From assembly GCA_016929795.1 (NCBI GenBank), contig JAFGIA010000438.1, positions 1 through 9,130 of the forward strand: a DNA stretch of 9,130 nt, in the 5' to 3' direction. The translations under genes were made by a program, and so were the position numbers. The notes beneath the pieces are model-generated. The model did not search any database. It was not told the DNA's origin and was given only the letters and a program-made list of their open reading frames with translations. Shown piece after piece: positions 1-6,444 of this stretch (positions are counted from its first letter, which is position 1; the number at the start of each line of letters is the position of its first letter). The DNA is from Anaerolineae bacterium. GTDB lineage: Bacteria > Chloroflexota > Anaerolineae > JAAYZQ01.

Positions 1-5
1 GGAAT

Positions 6-22
6 GGGGGGGGGGGGGGGGG
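6..22. repeat. 17-base poly-G homopolymer at the window edge
   Basis: Positions 6-22 are an uninterrupted run of 17 G, followed after a few bases by a run of eight A (31-38). Such a long G tract is unusual even in GC-rich DNA. It lies at the extreme left of the window, where contigs commonly end. It may be a real hypermutable homopolymer or a read or assembly artefact; the sequence alone cannot decide. No gene covers it. The first 122 bases hold otherwise only the promoter and ribosome binding site of the next gene. Confidence 0.85.
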
Positions 23-63
23 AGAGAACCAAAAAAAATGGAAACAATCATTGGCATCGGGGC

Positions 64-91
64 TTGCACGTTGAAGGTTCTGTGATACAAT
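64..91 (+). promoter_or_regulatory. Extended -10 sigma70-type promoter of the alpha/beta hydrolase gene
   Basis: The -10 element TACAAT (86-91, 5 of 6 consensus bases) is preceded by TG one base upstream (83-84), giving the TGn extended -10 arrangement. A poor -35, TTGCAC (64-69), lies 16 bases upstream. Transcription would start near 98, leaving a leader of about 25 bases that carries GGAGG at 113-117, five bases before the ATG at 123. The extended -10 probably compensates for the weak -35. This is inferred from motif match only. Confidence 0.55.
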
Positions 92-122
92 AGGCGCATC
101 GACTATTTCGCTGGAGGCCAAG

Positions 123-1025
123 ATGGAAGAGATACGTGTGAAGGTGGATGATCTTGAATTGCAGATCCGGGAAGGTGGGCAGGGAGAAGCGATCGTTTTT
201 CTCCACTTTAGCGGTGCCAACCTGATGATGTGGGAGCGGGTGATCCCCTATTTTCAGGATCGCTACCGCCTGATACTCGTCGATCTGCGGGGGCACGGCA
301 GGTCAGACAGGCCAGAAACGGGCTATCACGTGGATGACATGGCGCGGGATGTCGCCGAGATGATGGAGCAGCTCGAGCTCGAGCGTGCACATATCGTCGG
401 CAGCTCGTTGGGTGCAGAGGTGGGGCTGGCCCTGGCGGCCCATTACCCCGAAAAGGTGCTCTCGCTGGTGTGTGATGGCGCGCTGTCGAGTGAGTATGGC
501 CCGTATAGCGCCTGGGAGGGCTCGGAGGCGGATTTTCAGGAGTACGTAGCCGGCCAACTGGAAAGGATGCAAAGCCGGCCGGAGACCCTCTTCCCGTCGG
601 TAGATGCCGCGGTGGAGAATAGCCACCAGGCGCTGGAAAAGTATGGCTACTGGAATGAGTACGTCGAAGCGATGGAACGGTATGGTGCATACCGGGTAGA
701 CGAAGGAGAGTATGCCAAAGGCGTTCGGAAGCAGGCCATGATAGAGTATATGGGACACTATTTCCAGGCGCGCTTTGAGGATTATTACGGAAGGGTGAAA
801 TGTCCTGTGCTGATGGTGCCAGGGGAAGATGTGCTTGCAAACGAGCAGGAGAAGGCGGCGATGGAAGGGTTGGCAGCCCTGGCAGAGCACGCAGAGATCG
901 CACAGGTCAATGGCTGGGATCATCCTTTTGGCTGGTTGCTGGATCCAGAAGAGGTGTGCAAAGCGGTGGAAAAGTTCCTGGGGGATTGTGCACACACCCA
1001 ACAAGGGGGATGCGCCGAACGTTGA
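123..1025 (+). CDS. Alpha/beta-fold hydrolase
   Basis: This 300-residue protein has the usual length and layout of a soluble, cytoplasmic single-domain alpha/beta hydrolase. Visible landmarks are a beta strand with LHFSGAN at about 27-33 (oxyanion region; a variant of the common H-G), the VDLRGHGRSD strand-loop at 53-62, and the nucleophile elbow GSSLG at 93-97 with Ser95. The likely acid is Asp236 in VPGED and the likely base is His267 in GWDHP, so the triad looks intact. Residues about 120-215 form a helical cap rich in Tyr and Glu, which normally sets substrate choice. It could be an esterase, a lactonase, or a C-C or haloalkane hydrolase; the substrate cannot be named from sequence. GGAGG at 113-117 supports the ATG at 123. 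The gene has its own promoter, and the next gene also has one, so it is probably transcribed alone. No signal peptide is seen. Confidence 0.9.
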   Translation: MEEIRVKVDDLELQIREGGQGEAIVFLHFSGANLMMWERVIPYFQDRYRLILVDLRGHGRSDRPETGYHVDDMARDVAEMMEQLELERAHIVGSSLGAEVGLALAAHYPEKVLSLVCDGALSSEYGPYSAWEGSEADFQEYVAGQLERMQSRPETLFPSVDAAVENSHQALEKYGYWNEYVEAMERYGAYRVDEGEYAKGVRKQAMIEYMGHYFQARFEDYYGRVKCPVLMVPGEDVLANEQEKAAMEGLAALAEHAEIAQVNGWDHPFGWLLDPEEVCKAVEKFLGDCAHTQQGGCAER

Positions 1026-1033
1026 GCAGGCGT

Positions 1034-1062
1034 TTGCCAAAAGCCTTCAAGCCCGCTATAAT
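1034..1062 (+). promoter_or_regulatory. Strong sigma70-type promoter of the Thr/Pro-rich lipoprotein gene
   Basis: TTGCCA (1034-1039, 5 of 6) and a perfect TATAAT (1057-1062) are separated by exactly 17 bases. The promoter sits just after the hydrolase stop codon (1023-1025). Transcription should start near 1068-1070. This argues against the in-frame upstream ATG at 1061, because that codon overlaps the -10 element and would not be in the mRNA. Confidence 0.75.
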
Positions 1063-1074
1063 GGAGGCGAACCT

Positions 1075-1097
1075 GGAGGACAATGAGAGGCTTATGA
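1075..1097 (+). promoter_or_regulatory. Translation-start region with two Shine-Dalgarno-like motifs and a 4-codon mini-ORF
   Basis: GGAGGA (1075-1080) is followed by an ATG at 1083 that opens a mini-ORF of four codons (M-R-G-L). Its TGA stop (1095-1097) overlaps the lipoprotein ATG (1094-1096) as ATGA. GAGAGG (1085-1090) lies only three bases before the ATG at 1094. The main start therefore has either a distant or a very close Shine-Dalgarno, and translational coupling through the mini-ORF is possible. The mini-ORF's own function is unproven. Confidence 0.4.
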
Positions 1098-1861
1098 ACA
1101 AGCGCTTGATCATCCTTGTGGCCATGGCCGTGGGCCTGGTGCTCCTGGCGTGCTCGGCGAATGACCTGGCGCTGCGCCCGATCGTGCGCGCCACTGCCGC
1201 ACCGACGCGCACGCTGCGACCAACCTTTACCGTCACCAACACGGCGACGAGCACCAACACGCCGACGCCCACGGCCACCCCCACCAGCACCTCGACGCCC
1301 ACGCCGCGGCCCACGGACACGCCGCTGCCGACAGACACGCCACTGCCCACAGAACCCCCGAGCCCGTCGCCGACCACGCCGCCGACAGACACGCCGACGC
1401 CGACGACGCCGCCCACTGCCACCCGCCGCCCGACGGCCCGCCCGACCAGCCCCCCGACCGCGACGTCCAAGCCGCAGCCGACCAAGACCCCGGCGCCATC
1501 GTTTTCGGCGACCGTGGTGAGAGGGTCCGCGCGCTGCGATGGTTACAGAGGGATCGAGGGATATGTGAAACATGAAAGTGGAGCGGGCTTTGGCGGTGTG
1601 TCGATCGGGGTCTGGTCGGACACGTGGGTGGGCATTGTGACGCAGTCGGAGGCGGATGGTAAGTACGCCTTTAACCTCAGCAACCTGCCGCCTGGCACAT
1701 TCAAGGTGGCCGTCGTCCGGCCGGAAACGTGTGCCATGCAGGATGTGCTCACGGCGTTCAAGTGCACATATCTTTCCACGCCGATCTCGATCTCTATCAC
1801 GGAAAACTGCACCGGTGCCGGGGCGAACCAGGTCACCTGGCTCGATTTCATAGGGCCATAG
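1094..1861 (+). CDS. Surface lipoprotein with Thr/Pro-rich stalk and C-terminal beta-sandwich-like domain
   Basis: The 255-residue product begins MNKR, then a hydrophobic segment (5-19) ending in the lipobox LLAC, so Cys20 should be lipidated after signal peptidase II cleavage. Residues about 45-136 are a low-complexity stalk of Thr, Pro, Ala and Ser (TPTPTATPTST-like), typical of Chloroflexota lipoproteins and presumably holding the C-terminal part away from the membrane. Residues about 140-255 form a compact domain with IEGYVKHESG, GGVSIGVWSD, ADGKYAFNLSNLPPGTFKVAVV and four cysteines (RCDG, ETCAM, FKCTY, ENCTG). The G-Y-V...G-V.V...DG.Y.F..LP.G.Y pattern resembles carboxypeptidase-regulatory or SdrD-B (prealbumin-like) folds. 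The four cysteines could form two disulfides. No catalytic motif is seen, so a binding or structural role is inferred. The ATG at 1094 is preferred to one at 1061, which overlaps the -10 box. A longer frame from 800 would run through the upstream gene. Confidence 0.85.
   Translation: MNKRLIILVAMAVGLVLLACSANDLALRPIVRATAAPTRTLRPTFTVTNTATSTNTPTPTATPTSTSTPTPRPTDTPLPTDTPLPTEPPSPSPTTPPTDTPTPTTPPTATRRPTARPTSPPTATSKPQPTKTPAPSFSATVVRGSARCDGYRGIEGYVKHESGAGFGGVSIGVWSDTWVGIVTQSEADGKYAFNLSNLPPGTFKVAVVRPETCAMQDVLTAFKCTYLSTPISISITENCTGAGANQVTWLDFIGP
1225..1500 (+). repeat. Low-complexity DNA encoding the Thr/Pro stalk, with an 18-bp imperfect tandem repeat
   Basis: The stalk is built of degenerate ACG/ACC/ACA (Thr) and CCG/CCC (Pro) codons. 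Within it, 1316-1333 and 1334-1351 are an 18-bp tandem pair differing at two positions, each encoding DTPLPT. Such tracts expand and contract by slippage, so stalk length may differ between strains. The skewed composition also creates long open frames on both strands that are not genes. Confidence 0.8.
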
Positions 1862-1948
1862 AGCGGCAGGGCCAGCCAGCGATCAAGCGCCAGGCCGGAG
1901 ATCAGGCCACAGCGGAGCGGATTGGAAGGGGCAGGCGTCCTAGATGAG

Positions 1949-1970
1949 AGCCGGGCGTGCCCGAGCTTTT
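1949..1970 (+). terminator. Weak candidate intrinsic terminator after the Thr/Pro lipoprotein gene
   Basis: AGCCGGG (1949-1955) can pair with CCCGAGCT (1960-1967), with one bulged A (1964) and the loop CGTG. The stem is directly followed by TTT (1968-1970). The stem is short and the T tract minimal, so termination may be partial. The 143-base gap 1862-2004 shows no convincing promoter, and readthrough into the following giant gene is plausible. Nothing else was recognised in this gap. Confidence 0.25.
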
Positions 1971-1993
1971 GTCGTGTGCTCCAGCATGATTGC

Positions 1994-2007
1994 GGAGGCT
2001 GGTTATG
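1994..2007 (+). promoter_or_regulatory. Ribosome binding site that fixes the start of the giant lipoprotein gene
   Basis: GGAGG at 1994-1998 lies six bases before the ATG at 2005, the ideal distance. An in-frame TTG at 1990 lies upstream of this motif and has no comparable site. The ATG at 2005 also gives a compact signal peptide (MRWMRLVQRLLVVFFLAAC), so it is chosen as the start. An ATG at 2014 is a less well-spaced alternative. Confidence 0.75.
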
Positions 2008-5000
2008 CGCTGGATGAGATTGGTCCAACGGCTGTTGGTTGTCTTTTTCCTGGCCGCTTGCGCACAGACGGCGGCGCCGAGGCCATCCCCTTCTGCCACG
2101 GTGGCCGTGGCCCCAACGGGCGTGCAGGCCTTGCCCGCCGCGACAACGCCCGTGGCCCCTGGGGAGGGCACGCCGGCCCCGACGCCCGCCGCCACCCGCC
2201 GCGCCGAGGCTACGCCGCCGCCGGCCTCGCCCACGCCTCCTCCAGTGGGGCGTGCTGATTCGCCCTGGCCCGAGCCCCTGGCTGCCCTCAACTTGGGGCT
2301 GGCTGCCGGCAACAGTTATGGCCCACGCGCGATGGCGGTTCATCCCGACCTGGGCCGGCTCTATGTGCGCACGCACCCCCAGGGCGCCTACGGCAGCGAT
2401 CCAGGGACCGTGACTGTGGTGGAGCTTGAGACGGAAGAGGTGATCGACGTCGTCGAGACGGGGCCTGATGGATACGCTGACGGCGATCTGCTGGTGGATA
2501 GGGTTCGCGACAGGGTATACGCCCTCAACCCGGGAGACACCAGCGCGACTGTGCTCGAGGCCGCGACGTTGGAGACGGTGCACACGCTCGACGGTGTCGA
2601 TCGCCTGGCACTGGACGAGGACGCGGGGATCGTGTACGCCGCCGGGCCGGGCAGCCTGCGCGCGCTGGATGCCGAGACCTACGCGCCCCTGGCTGAGACG
2701 GCGCTCGAAGCATCTCGCTGCCTGGCCCTGGATATAGATCCGGCTGCCGCGCGCCTCTACCTGGCCCACGAAAAAGTGGGGGGCGGCTATGAAGTGACGG
2801 GGTTTGACGCGACAACCCTCACCTGGCTCTTTTCCGTGCCTCTGCCTGGCGGGCCTGACGATCTGCTCGCCGCCACAGGCCGGCAACAGGTGTTTGTCAC
2901 CCTGAACGATGGGGAACAGAATCTTCTGTGGGTGCTCGATGCCGACGGCAACCGGCTCGAGGAGTCGGCTCTCGGCGAATGGACCCAGCACACCTACCTG
3001 GCCCTCGATGCGGTGGGTGGGCGGCTGTTTTTCACGCGGGATGCCTACGACGAGGAAGGGGTGCTGGTCCGCGACCTGGAGAGGGGCACCGTGGAGCGCG
3101 TGGTGGATCTGGAGCACGCGCCGGGGCGGGTGGCCTGGGACCCTGCCGGCAGGCGCCTGTTTGCCAGCCTGACCTACGCGGATCGTCTCGCGGTCATTGA
3201 ACCAGAGGGGCGGTCGGTGACGGGCGTGCTGCCAACGGCCGTGACGCTGGTCGATGTTGCTGCCGACGCTGCCCGCGGCAAGTTGCTCATTACCGACAGT
3301 GCCGGGCGCCTGCACGTGCTCGAAAGCGATGGCAGCCGCGAGGTGGCACTGCTGGAGGGTGGGGGTGAGATCGCCGTCGATAGCTACCACGGCCGCTACT
3401 ACACGGGAGGGAGCGGCGCCAGCCAGGTGCGCATCGTGGATGCAGATAGCCTGGATCTGATCGGCACGATCGACACGATGGCTGTGCCTGTCGCCGACCC
3501 GTATCACGACGATACTTTTTATCTTGTGCGCAGCGGCGTCTATGTCGCCAGTCTCGCTACCCTGACGACCACGATGGCGATCGCGGATACTTTGCCGCAG
3601 AGCCCGGGCTTTTCGCCCAACCCGGCCGCCGTCGGTGCGGTGGTCGATCCCGACAGCGGGCAGTTGCTGGTACTGATTAACAATGGCGTCCCCGGCTCGA
3701 ACAATGGCAACTATTTGCACGTCTATGCGCCCGACACGTACGAGCGCATTTTCGAGGATTTGGAGCGGAGCCCGATCTATCTCGAGGTCGACCCGACGAG
3801 CGACCGCGCGTATGTGTCGCGCATCCGCATGGATCAACGCTCCACCAGCCTGCTCGTCGACGGGCGCGAATATGCGGACCGGATCGACGCCCTGTTTGGC
3901 CCCCTGTACGTCGATCCCAGCCTCGATATGGTCTATCTTGCTACTTCTGACGACAAGAACGATGGACACCTGGTGCTCATCGATGCGACAGATCTGGATG
4001 TGGTGGGGAGTGTGCCGATCCCTGGCGGGTTTAGCTTGCGCGCGCTGGACAGGGAGCGCCACCTTCTCTACCTGGCGACAGGGGACGGGCGCGTGCAGAT
4101 CTGGTCGGCGACGGGGGGGGACCTGCCCGGGGACGCGCCGCCGGTGCGGGCACCTCTGTCGGTGGAGGCGAGCTCGCGTCTCTATGTCGCACCCGGCACC
4201 GATTCGATCTTGGCGGGCGATCTCTACCGGTCTGATGACGGGGGGCGCAGTTGGTACTTTCTCGGCAGTGGTTTGCCGGCGGGTGGCGTGGGCCACCTGG
4301 CCATCTCGCCCGCTTTTGACGACGACGATATTCTCTTTGTGGCACAGGCCGTGGGCGGCAGTGGGAACCTGGGCGTCTGGAAGTCGGACACGGGCGGCCG
4401 CGCGTGGCGCATGGCCAACGACGGCCTCGATGACCTGGCGATCGTCGATCTGGCTATCTCGCCGGCCTTTGCCACCGACGGCACCCTGTTGGCGCTGACA
4501 CGCAACCAGGGCCTCTACCGGTCGACGGACCGGGGCGAGACGTGGGAACCGCTGGCGGACCGCTACCTGCCGGCCGAGGCTGGCTACGAAGCGCCCGGGT
4601 TGATCGCCGTGTCGCCGACGTACGGCGACGACCAGACGCTCTATGTCGCCCACCAGGGCCTCCACCGCTCGACGGATGGCGGCGAGACATGGAGCCAGGT
4701 GTTGGACAGGGGCGCAGCATCGCTGGCGCTCGCGCCCGACTATGCGGTGAGCCAGACGCTGTATGGCTGGTTTGGGCACGCCGGCCTGCTCCGCTCGGGG
4801 GATGGCGGCGATCAGTGGGAACCGGTCAGCGCTGGCCTGTTGATCGATGGCTATGGCTCGCCTCGCCTTTGTCTCCCACCTGGCGATCGCGGCGGCAACA
4901 GTGTCTATTTCTTCTGGGAGCCCAGTCCCCCGGGCGAAGCGAGAGAGATCTGGCGCACGACAGATGGGGGCGCGACGTGGCAGCGGCTGGCCGACGCGGC

Positions 5001-6396
5001 GTTACAGTCTGCGGTGAGCCTCGAGCTGGCGCCCGATGGCCTGGCTTTTGTGGGGCTTGACAGGGCGGGGCAGGTCAGCCGCCAGGGTGTCGAGGGGCTA
5101 CGCTGGGAAGCGCCAGGGCTGCCCCCGCTGGACGAGATCCAATTTGATGGCCTGGCCTTGCCGCCGAACTTTCAGGGGGGTGAAGAGACGGCGACGACAG
5201 TGCGTATCCTCTATGCGGTGAACCAGATGGCAGGTGTGCTCTTTTCGCCCGATGCAGGCCTCACCTGGGCAGCCACCGGTTATCCACAGCGGCACCCATT
5301 GGGCATGCTTGAGGCGCTAGTGGTACTGCCGTCGGGCGAGGTGCTGGCGGCGACTCCGCTGGGGCTGTATCGCTACACACCGGGAGGTGAGTGGGCTGCC
5401 GTCGAGGGCGGGTTGCCGGCTGGCGCGGCGGTGACAGGCCTGGAGAGGGGAGAGGATGGCTCGCTGCGCCTGCTGGCCGGGCAGGCGGTGGGCTCGTCGA
5501 TATTTGTGTCGACCGACGAAGGGCATACCTGGACAGAACCTCTACCGCCGCTGCCGGCGCCCGCGATTGCCGACGATGTCACCTTTTCCCCTGCTTTTGC
5601 GCGAGACCGGACAGCGTTCGTCGCGGTGTCGCAGGGCAAGCCGCTACGTAGCGCCAGCGGTGGACCGTGGGCGGAGATCGGCCCGCCGGGCGAATGGCAG
5701 TTGGCTGCTTTTGACATGTCGCCGGCGTTCGATCGGGATGGCACGCTCTTTGTGCGCACCGAGAGCTATGCGGTGTGGCGTTCTACCGACCTGGGCGATA
5801 CGTGGCAGGGGGTGGGTGGGCCCTGGCCCGCGGGCACGCCGCCGATGGGCGTCGCGCCGGGCGCTGGCTACCGGCTGCCAGCTCTTACCTTCTCGCCCGA
5901 TTTCGGCAGCGACGGGGTGGCCTTGACGCGGGTGGGAGATACCGTCTACCGTTCCTCTGATGCCGGAGAGACGTGGCGTGCCGTCCTGGAGCTTGACCCT
6001 GGGAATGTGCAGGGTGTCTTTTCACCGGCCTATGAGAGGGACGGGATCGTGTACTTGGTCCAGGGGAATCGTGCATACCGCTCGGCGGATCGGGGCGCGT
6101 CGTGGGAGGCGCTGCCGGCGGCACCATGGACGCCCTTTGACGAGGTGCATCTCGAGATCTCGCCCACTTTTGAGCAGGATCGAACCTTGCTGGCCTGGAA
6201 CCTGGGTGGAAATGTCTACCTGTCGCACGACGGCGGAGAGGGGTGGCTGGGGGCCTCGAGCGGGCTCCCACCGGAGGGGTTGCGGCAGGTGACGTATTCG
6301 CCGGCCTATGCCGACGACGGGCTCATATATGCTGTGCCCTACCAGGGCGGCCTTTATCGCTACGCGGGCGAGGGCACCTGGCAATCGATCAAGTAA
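2005..6396 (+). CDS. Giant lipoprotein with tandem beta-propellers: YVTN/NHL-like half plus Asp-box (BNR/VPS10-like) half
   Basis: The product of about 1463 residues starts with a lipoprotein signal peptide; the lipobox LAAC puts lipidated Cys at 19. Residues 20-85 are a Pro/Ala/Thr tether. Residues about 105-735 carry some 13 blade-like repeats of the form (L)AxDxxxxRLYVA..., e.g. MAVHPDLGRLYVRT near 110 and LALDIDPAAARLYLAH near 240, as in YVTN, SMP-30 or NHL propellers. Residues about 740-1463 carry Asp-boxes (S-x-D-x-G-x-x-W), such as RSTDRGETW (839-847) and RSTDGGETW (888-896), each usually preceded by an SPAFxxDxTLFVA strand. Asp-box propellers occur in sialidases, sortilin/VPS10 proteins and Ycf48-like assembly factors. 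I see no sialidase FRIP motif or catalytic set, so hydrolysis is not supported. An extracytoplasmic binding or scaffolding role is inferred. The TAA stop lies inside the downstream terminator stem. The gene may be cotranscribed with the preceding lipoprotein, as no separate promoter is seen. Confidence 0.88.
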   Translation: MRWMRLVQRLLVVFFLAACAQTAAPRPSPSATVAVAPTGVQALPAATTPVAPGEGTPAPTPAATRRAEATPPPASPTPPPVGRADSPWPEPLAALNLGLAAGNSYGPRAMAVHPDLGRLYVRTHPQGAYGSDPGTVTVVELETEEVIDVVETGPDGYADGDLLVDRVRDRVYALNPGDTSATVLEAATLETVHTLDGVDRLALDEDAGIVYAAGPGSLRALDAETYAPLAETALEASRCLALDIDPAAARLYLAHEKVGGGYEVTGFDATTLTWLFSVPLPGGPDDLLAATGRQQVFVTLNDGEQNLLWVLDADGNRLEESALGEWTQHTYLALDAVGGRLFFTRDAYDEEGVLVRDLERGTVERVVDLEHAPGRVAWDPAGRRLFASLTYADRLAVIEPEGRSVTGVLPTAVTLVDVAADAARGKLLITDSAGRLHVLESDGSREVALLEGGGEIAVDSYHGRYYTGGSGASQVRIVDADSLDLIGTIDTMAVPVADPYHDDTFYLVRSGVYVASLATLTTTMAIADTLPQSPGFSPNPAAVGAVVDPDSGQLLVLINNGVPGSNNGNYLHVYAPDTYERIFEDLERSPIYLEVDPTSDRAYVSRIRMDQRSTSLLVDGREYADRIDALFGPLYVDPSLDMVYLATSDDKNDGHLVLIDATDLDVVGSVPIPGGFSLRALDRERHLLYLATGDGRVQIWSATGGDLPGDAPPVRAPLSVEASSRLYVAPGTDSILAGDLYRSDDGGRSWYFLGSGLPAGGVGHLAISPAFDDDDILFVAQAVGGSGNLGVWKSDTGGRAWRMANDGLDDLAIVDLAISPAFATDGTLLALTRNQGLYRSTDRGETWEPLADRYLPAEAGYEAPGLIAVSPTYGDDQTLYVAHQGLHRSTDGGETWSQVLDRGAASLALAPDYAVSQTLYGWFGHAGLLRSGDGGDQWEPVSAGLLIDGYGSPRLCLPPGDRGGNSVYFFWEPSPPGEAREIWRTTDGGATWQRLADAALQSAVSLELAPDGLAFVGLDRAGQVSRQGVEGLRWEAPGLPPLDEIQFDGLALPPNFQGGEETATTVRILYAVNQMAGVLFSPDAGLTWAATGYPQRHPLGMLEALVVLPSGEVLAATPLGLYRYTPGGEWAAVEGGLPAGAAVTGLERGEDGSLRLLAGQAVGSSIFVSTDEGHTWTEPLPPLPAPAIADDVTFSPAFARDRTAFVAVSQGKPLRSASGGPWAEIGPPGEWQLAAFDMSPAFDRDGTLFVRTESYAVWRSTDLGDTWQGVGGPWPAGTPPMGVAPGAGYRLPALTFSPDFGSDGVALTRVGDTVYRSSDAGETWRAVLELDPGNVQGVFSPAYERDGIVYLVQGNRAYRSADRGASWEALPAAPWTPFDEVHLEISPTFEQDRTLLAWNLGGNVYLSHDGGEGWLGASSGLPPEGLRQVTYSPAYADDGLIYAVPYQGGLYRYAGEGTWQSIK
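2332..4140 (+). repeat. Array of about 13 YVTN/NHL-like propeller repeats (protein level)
   Basis: Repeats of roughly 40-55 residues recur from residue about 110 to 710 of the giant lipoprotein. Cores include VDRVRDRVYALNPG, LALDEDAGIVYAAG, VAWDPAGRRLFASL, IAVDSYHGRYYTGG, LEVDPTSDRAYVSR and PLYVDPSLDMVYLATS. Each has an Asp strand, then R/G-hydrophobic-Y-V/L, then a strand naming a stored value (for example LHVLES, VRIVDAD, LVLIDATD). Divergence is high and blade borders are approximate. About 13 blades would fit two adjacent six- or seven-bladed propellers. Confidence 0.7.
4228..6393 (+). repeat. Array of 16 Asp-box modules, 12 canonical and 4 degenerate (protein level)
   Basis: The Trp ending each Asp-box falls at residues 750, 801, 847, 896, 938, 992, 1034, 1088, 1130, 1176, 1222, 1267, 1324, 1367, 1414 and 1459. 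Those at 1034, 1130, 1222 and 1459 belong to degenerate boxes (e.g. SRQGVEGLRW, YRYTPGGEW, SASGGPW, YRYAGEGTW). The mean spacing is about 47 residues. Ten of the intervals also contain an SPxF/SPxY strand with a downstream D.T/D.. element. Residue numbers count from the ATG at 2005. Confidence 0.85.
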
Positions 6397-6444
6397 TAGC
6401 CAGCAGCAAGGAGGTTTGCTGCTGGCTATTGGCTAATTGGTTTT
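6395..6444. terminator. Perfect 15-bp hairpin terminator shared by convergent genes
   Basis: AATAGCCAGCAGCAA (6395-6409) pairs perfectly with 6416-6430, leaving a six-base loop GGAGGT. On the plus strand it is followed ten bases later by TTTT (6441-6444). The left arm includes the last two bases of the giant gene's TAA stop. The minus-strand regulator stop (TAG, 6433-6435) lies two bases beyond the right arm. It should end plus-strand transcription. On the minus strand no T tract follows, so termination there may be less efficient. Confidence 0.8.

Noticed and set aside
303..1040. Minus-strand open frame opposite the alpha/beta hydrolase
   Set aside because: The plus strand encodes an intact catalytic triad with a promoter and ribosome binding site. 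The antisense product shows no motif and no start signal.
800..1093. N-terminal extension of the Thr/Pro lipoprotein to an ATG at 800
   Set aside because: It overlaps the hydrolase gene over 226 bases and places the signal peptide in mid-protein. The promoter at 1034-1062 and the lipobox position support a start at 1094.
907..1573. Two minus-strand frames with Gly/Val-rich and Arg-rich products
   Set aside because: They are complements of the Thr/Pro codon tract of the lipoprotein stalk; composition alone explains them.
1543..4779. Very long open frame on the minus strand (about 1078 codons)
   Set aside because: It lies antisense to two well-supported lipoprotein genes and spans the gap between them. 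Its translation is a low-information mix rich in Arg, Gln, His and Val with no domain, whereas the plus strand shows signal peptides and Asp-boxes. Antisense frames stay open by chance in GC-rich genes.
2005..6396. Interpretation of the giant protein as a sialidase
   Set aside because: Asp-boxes occur in many non-enzymatic propellers, and no FRIP motif, arginine triad pattern or catalytic Tyr/Glu set could be recognised.
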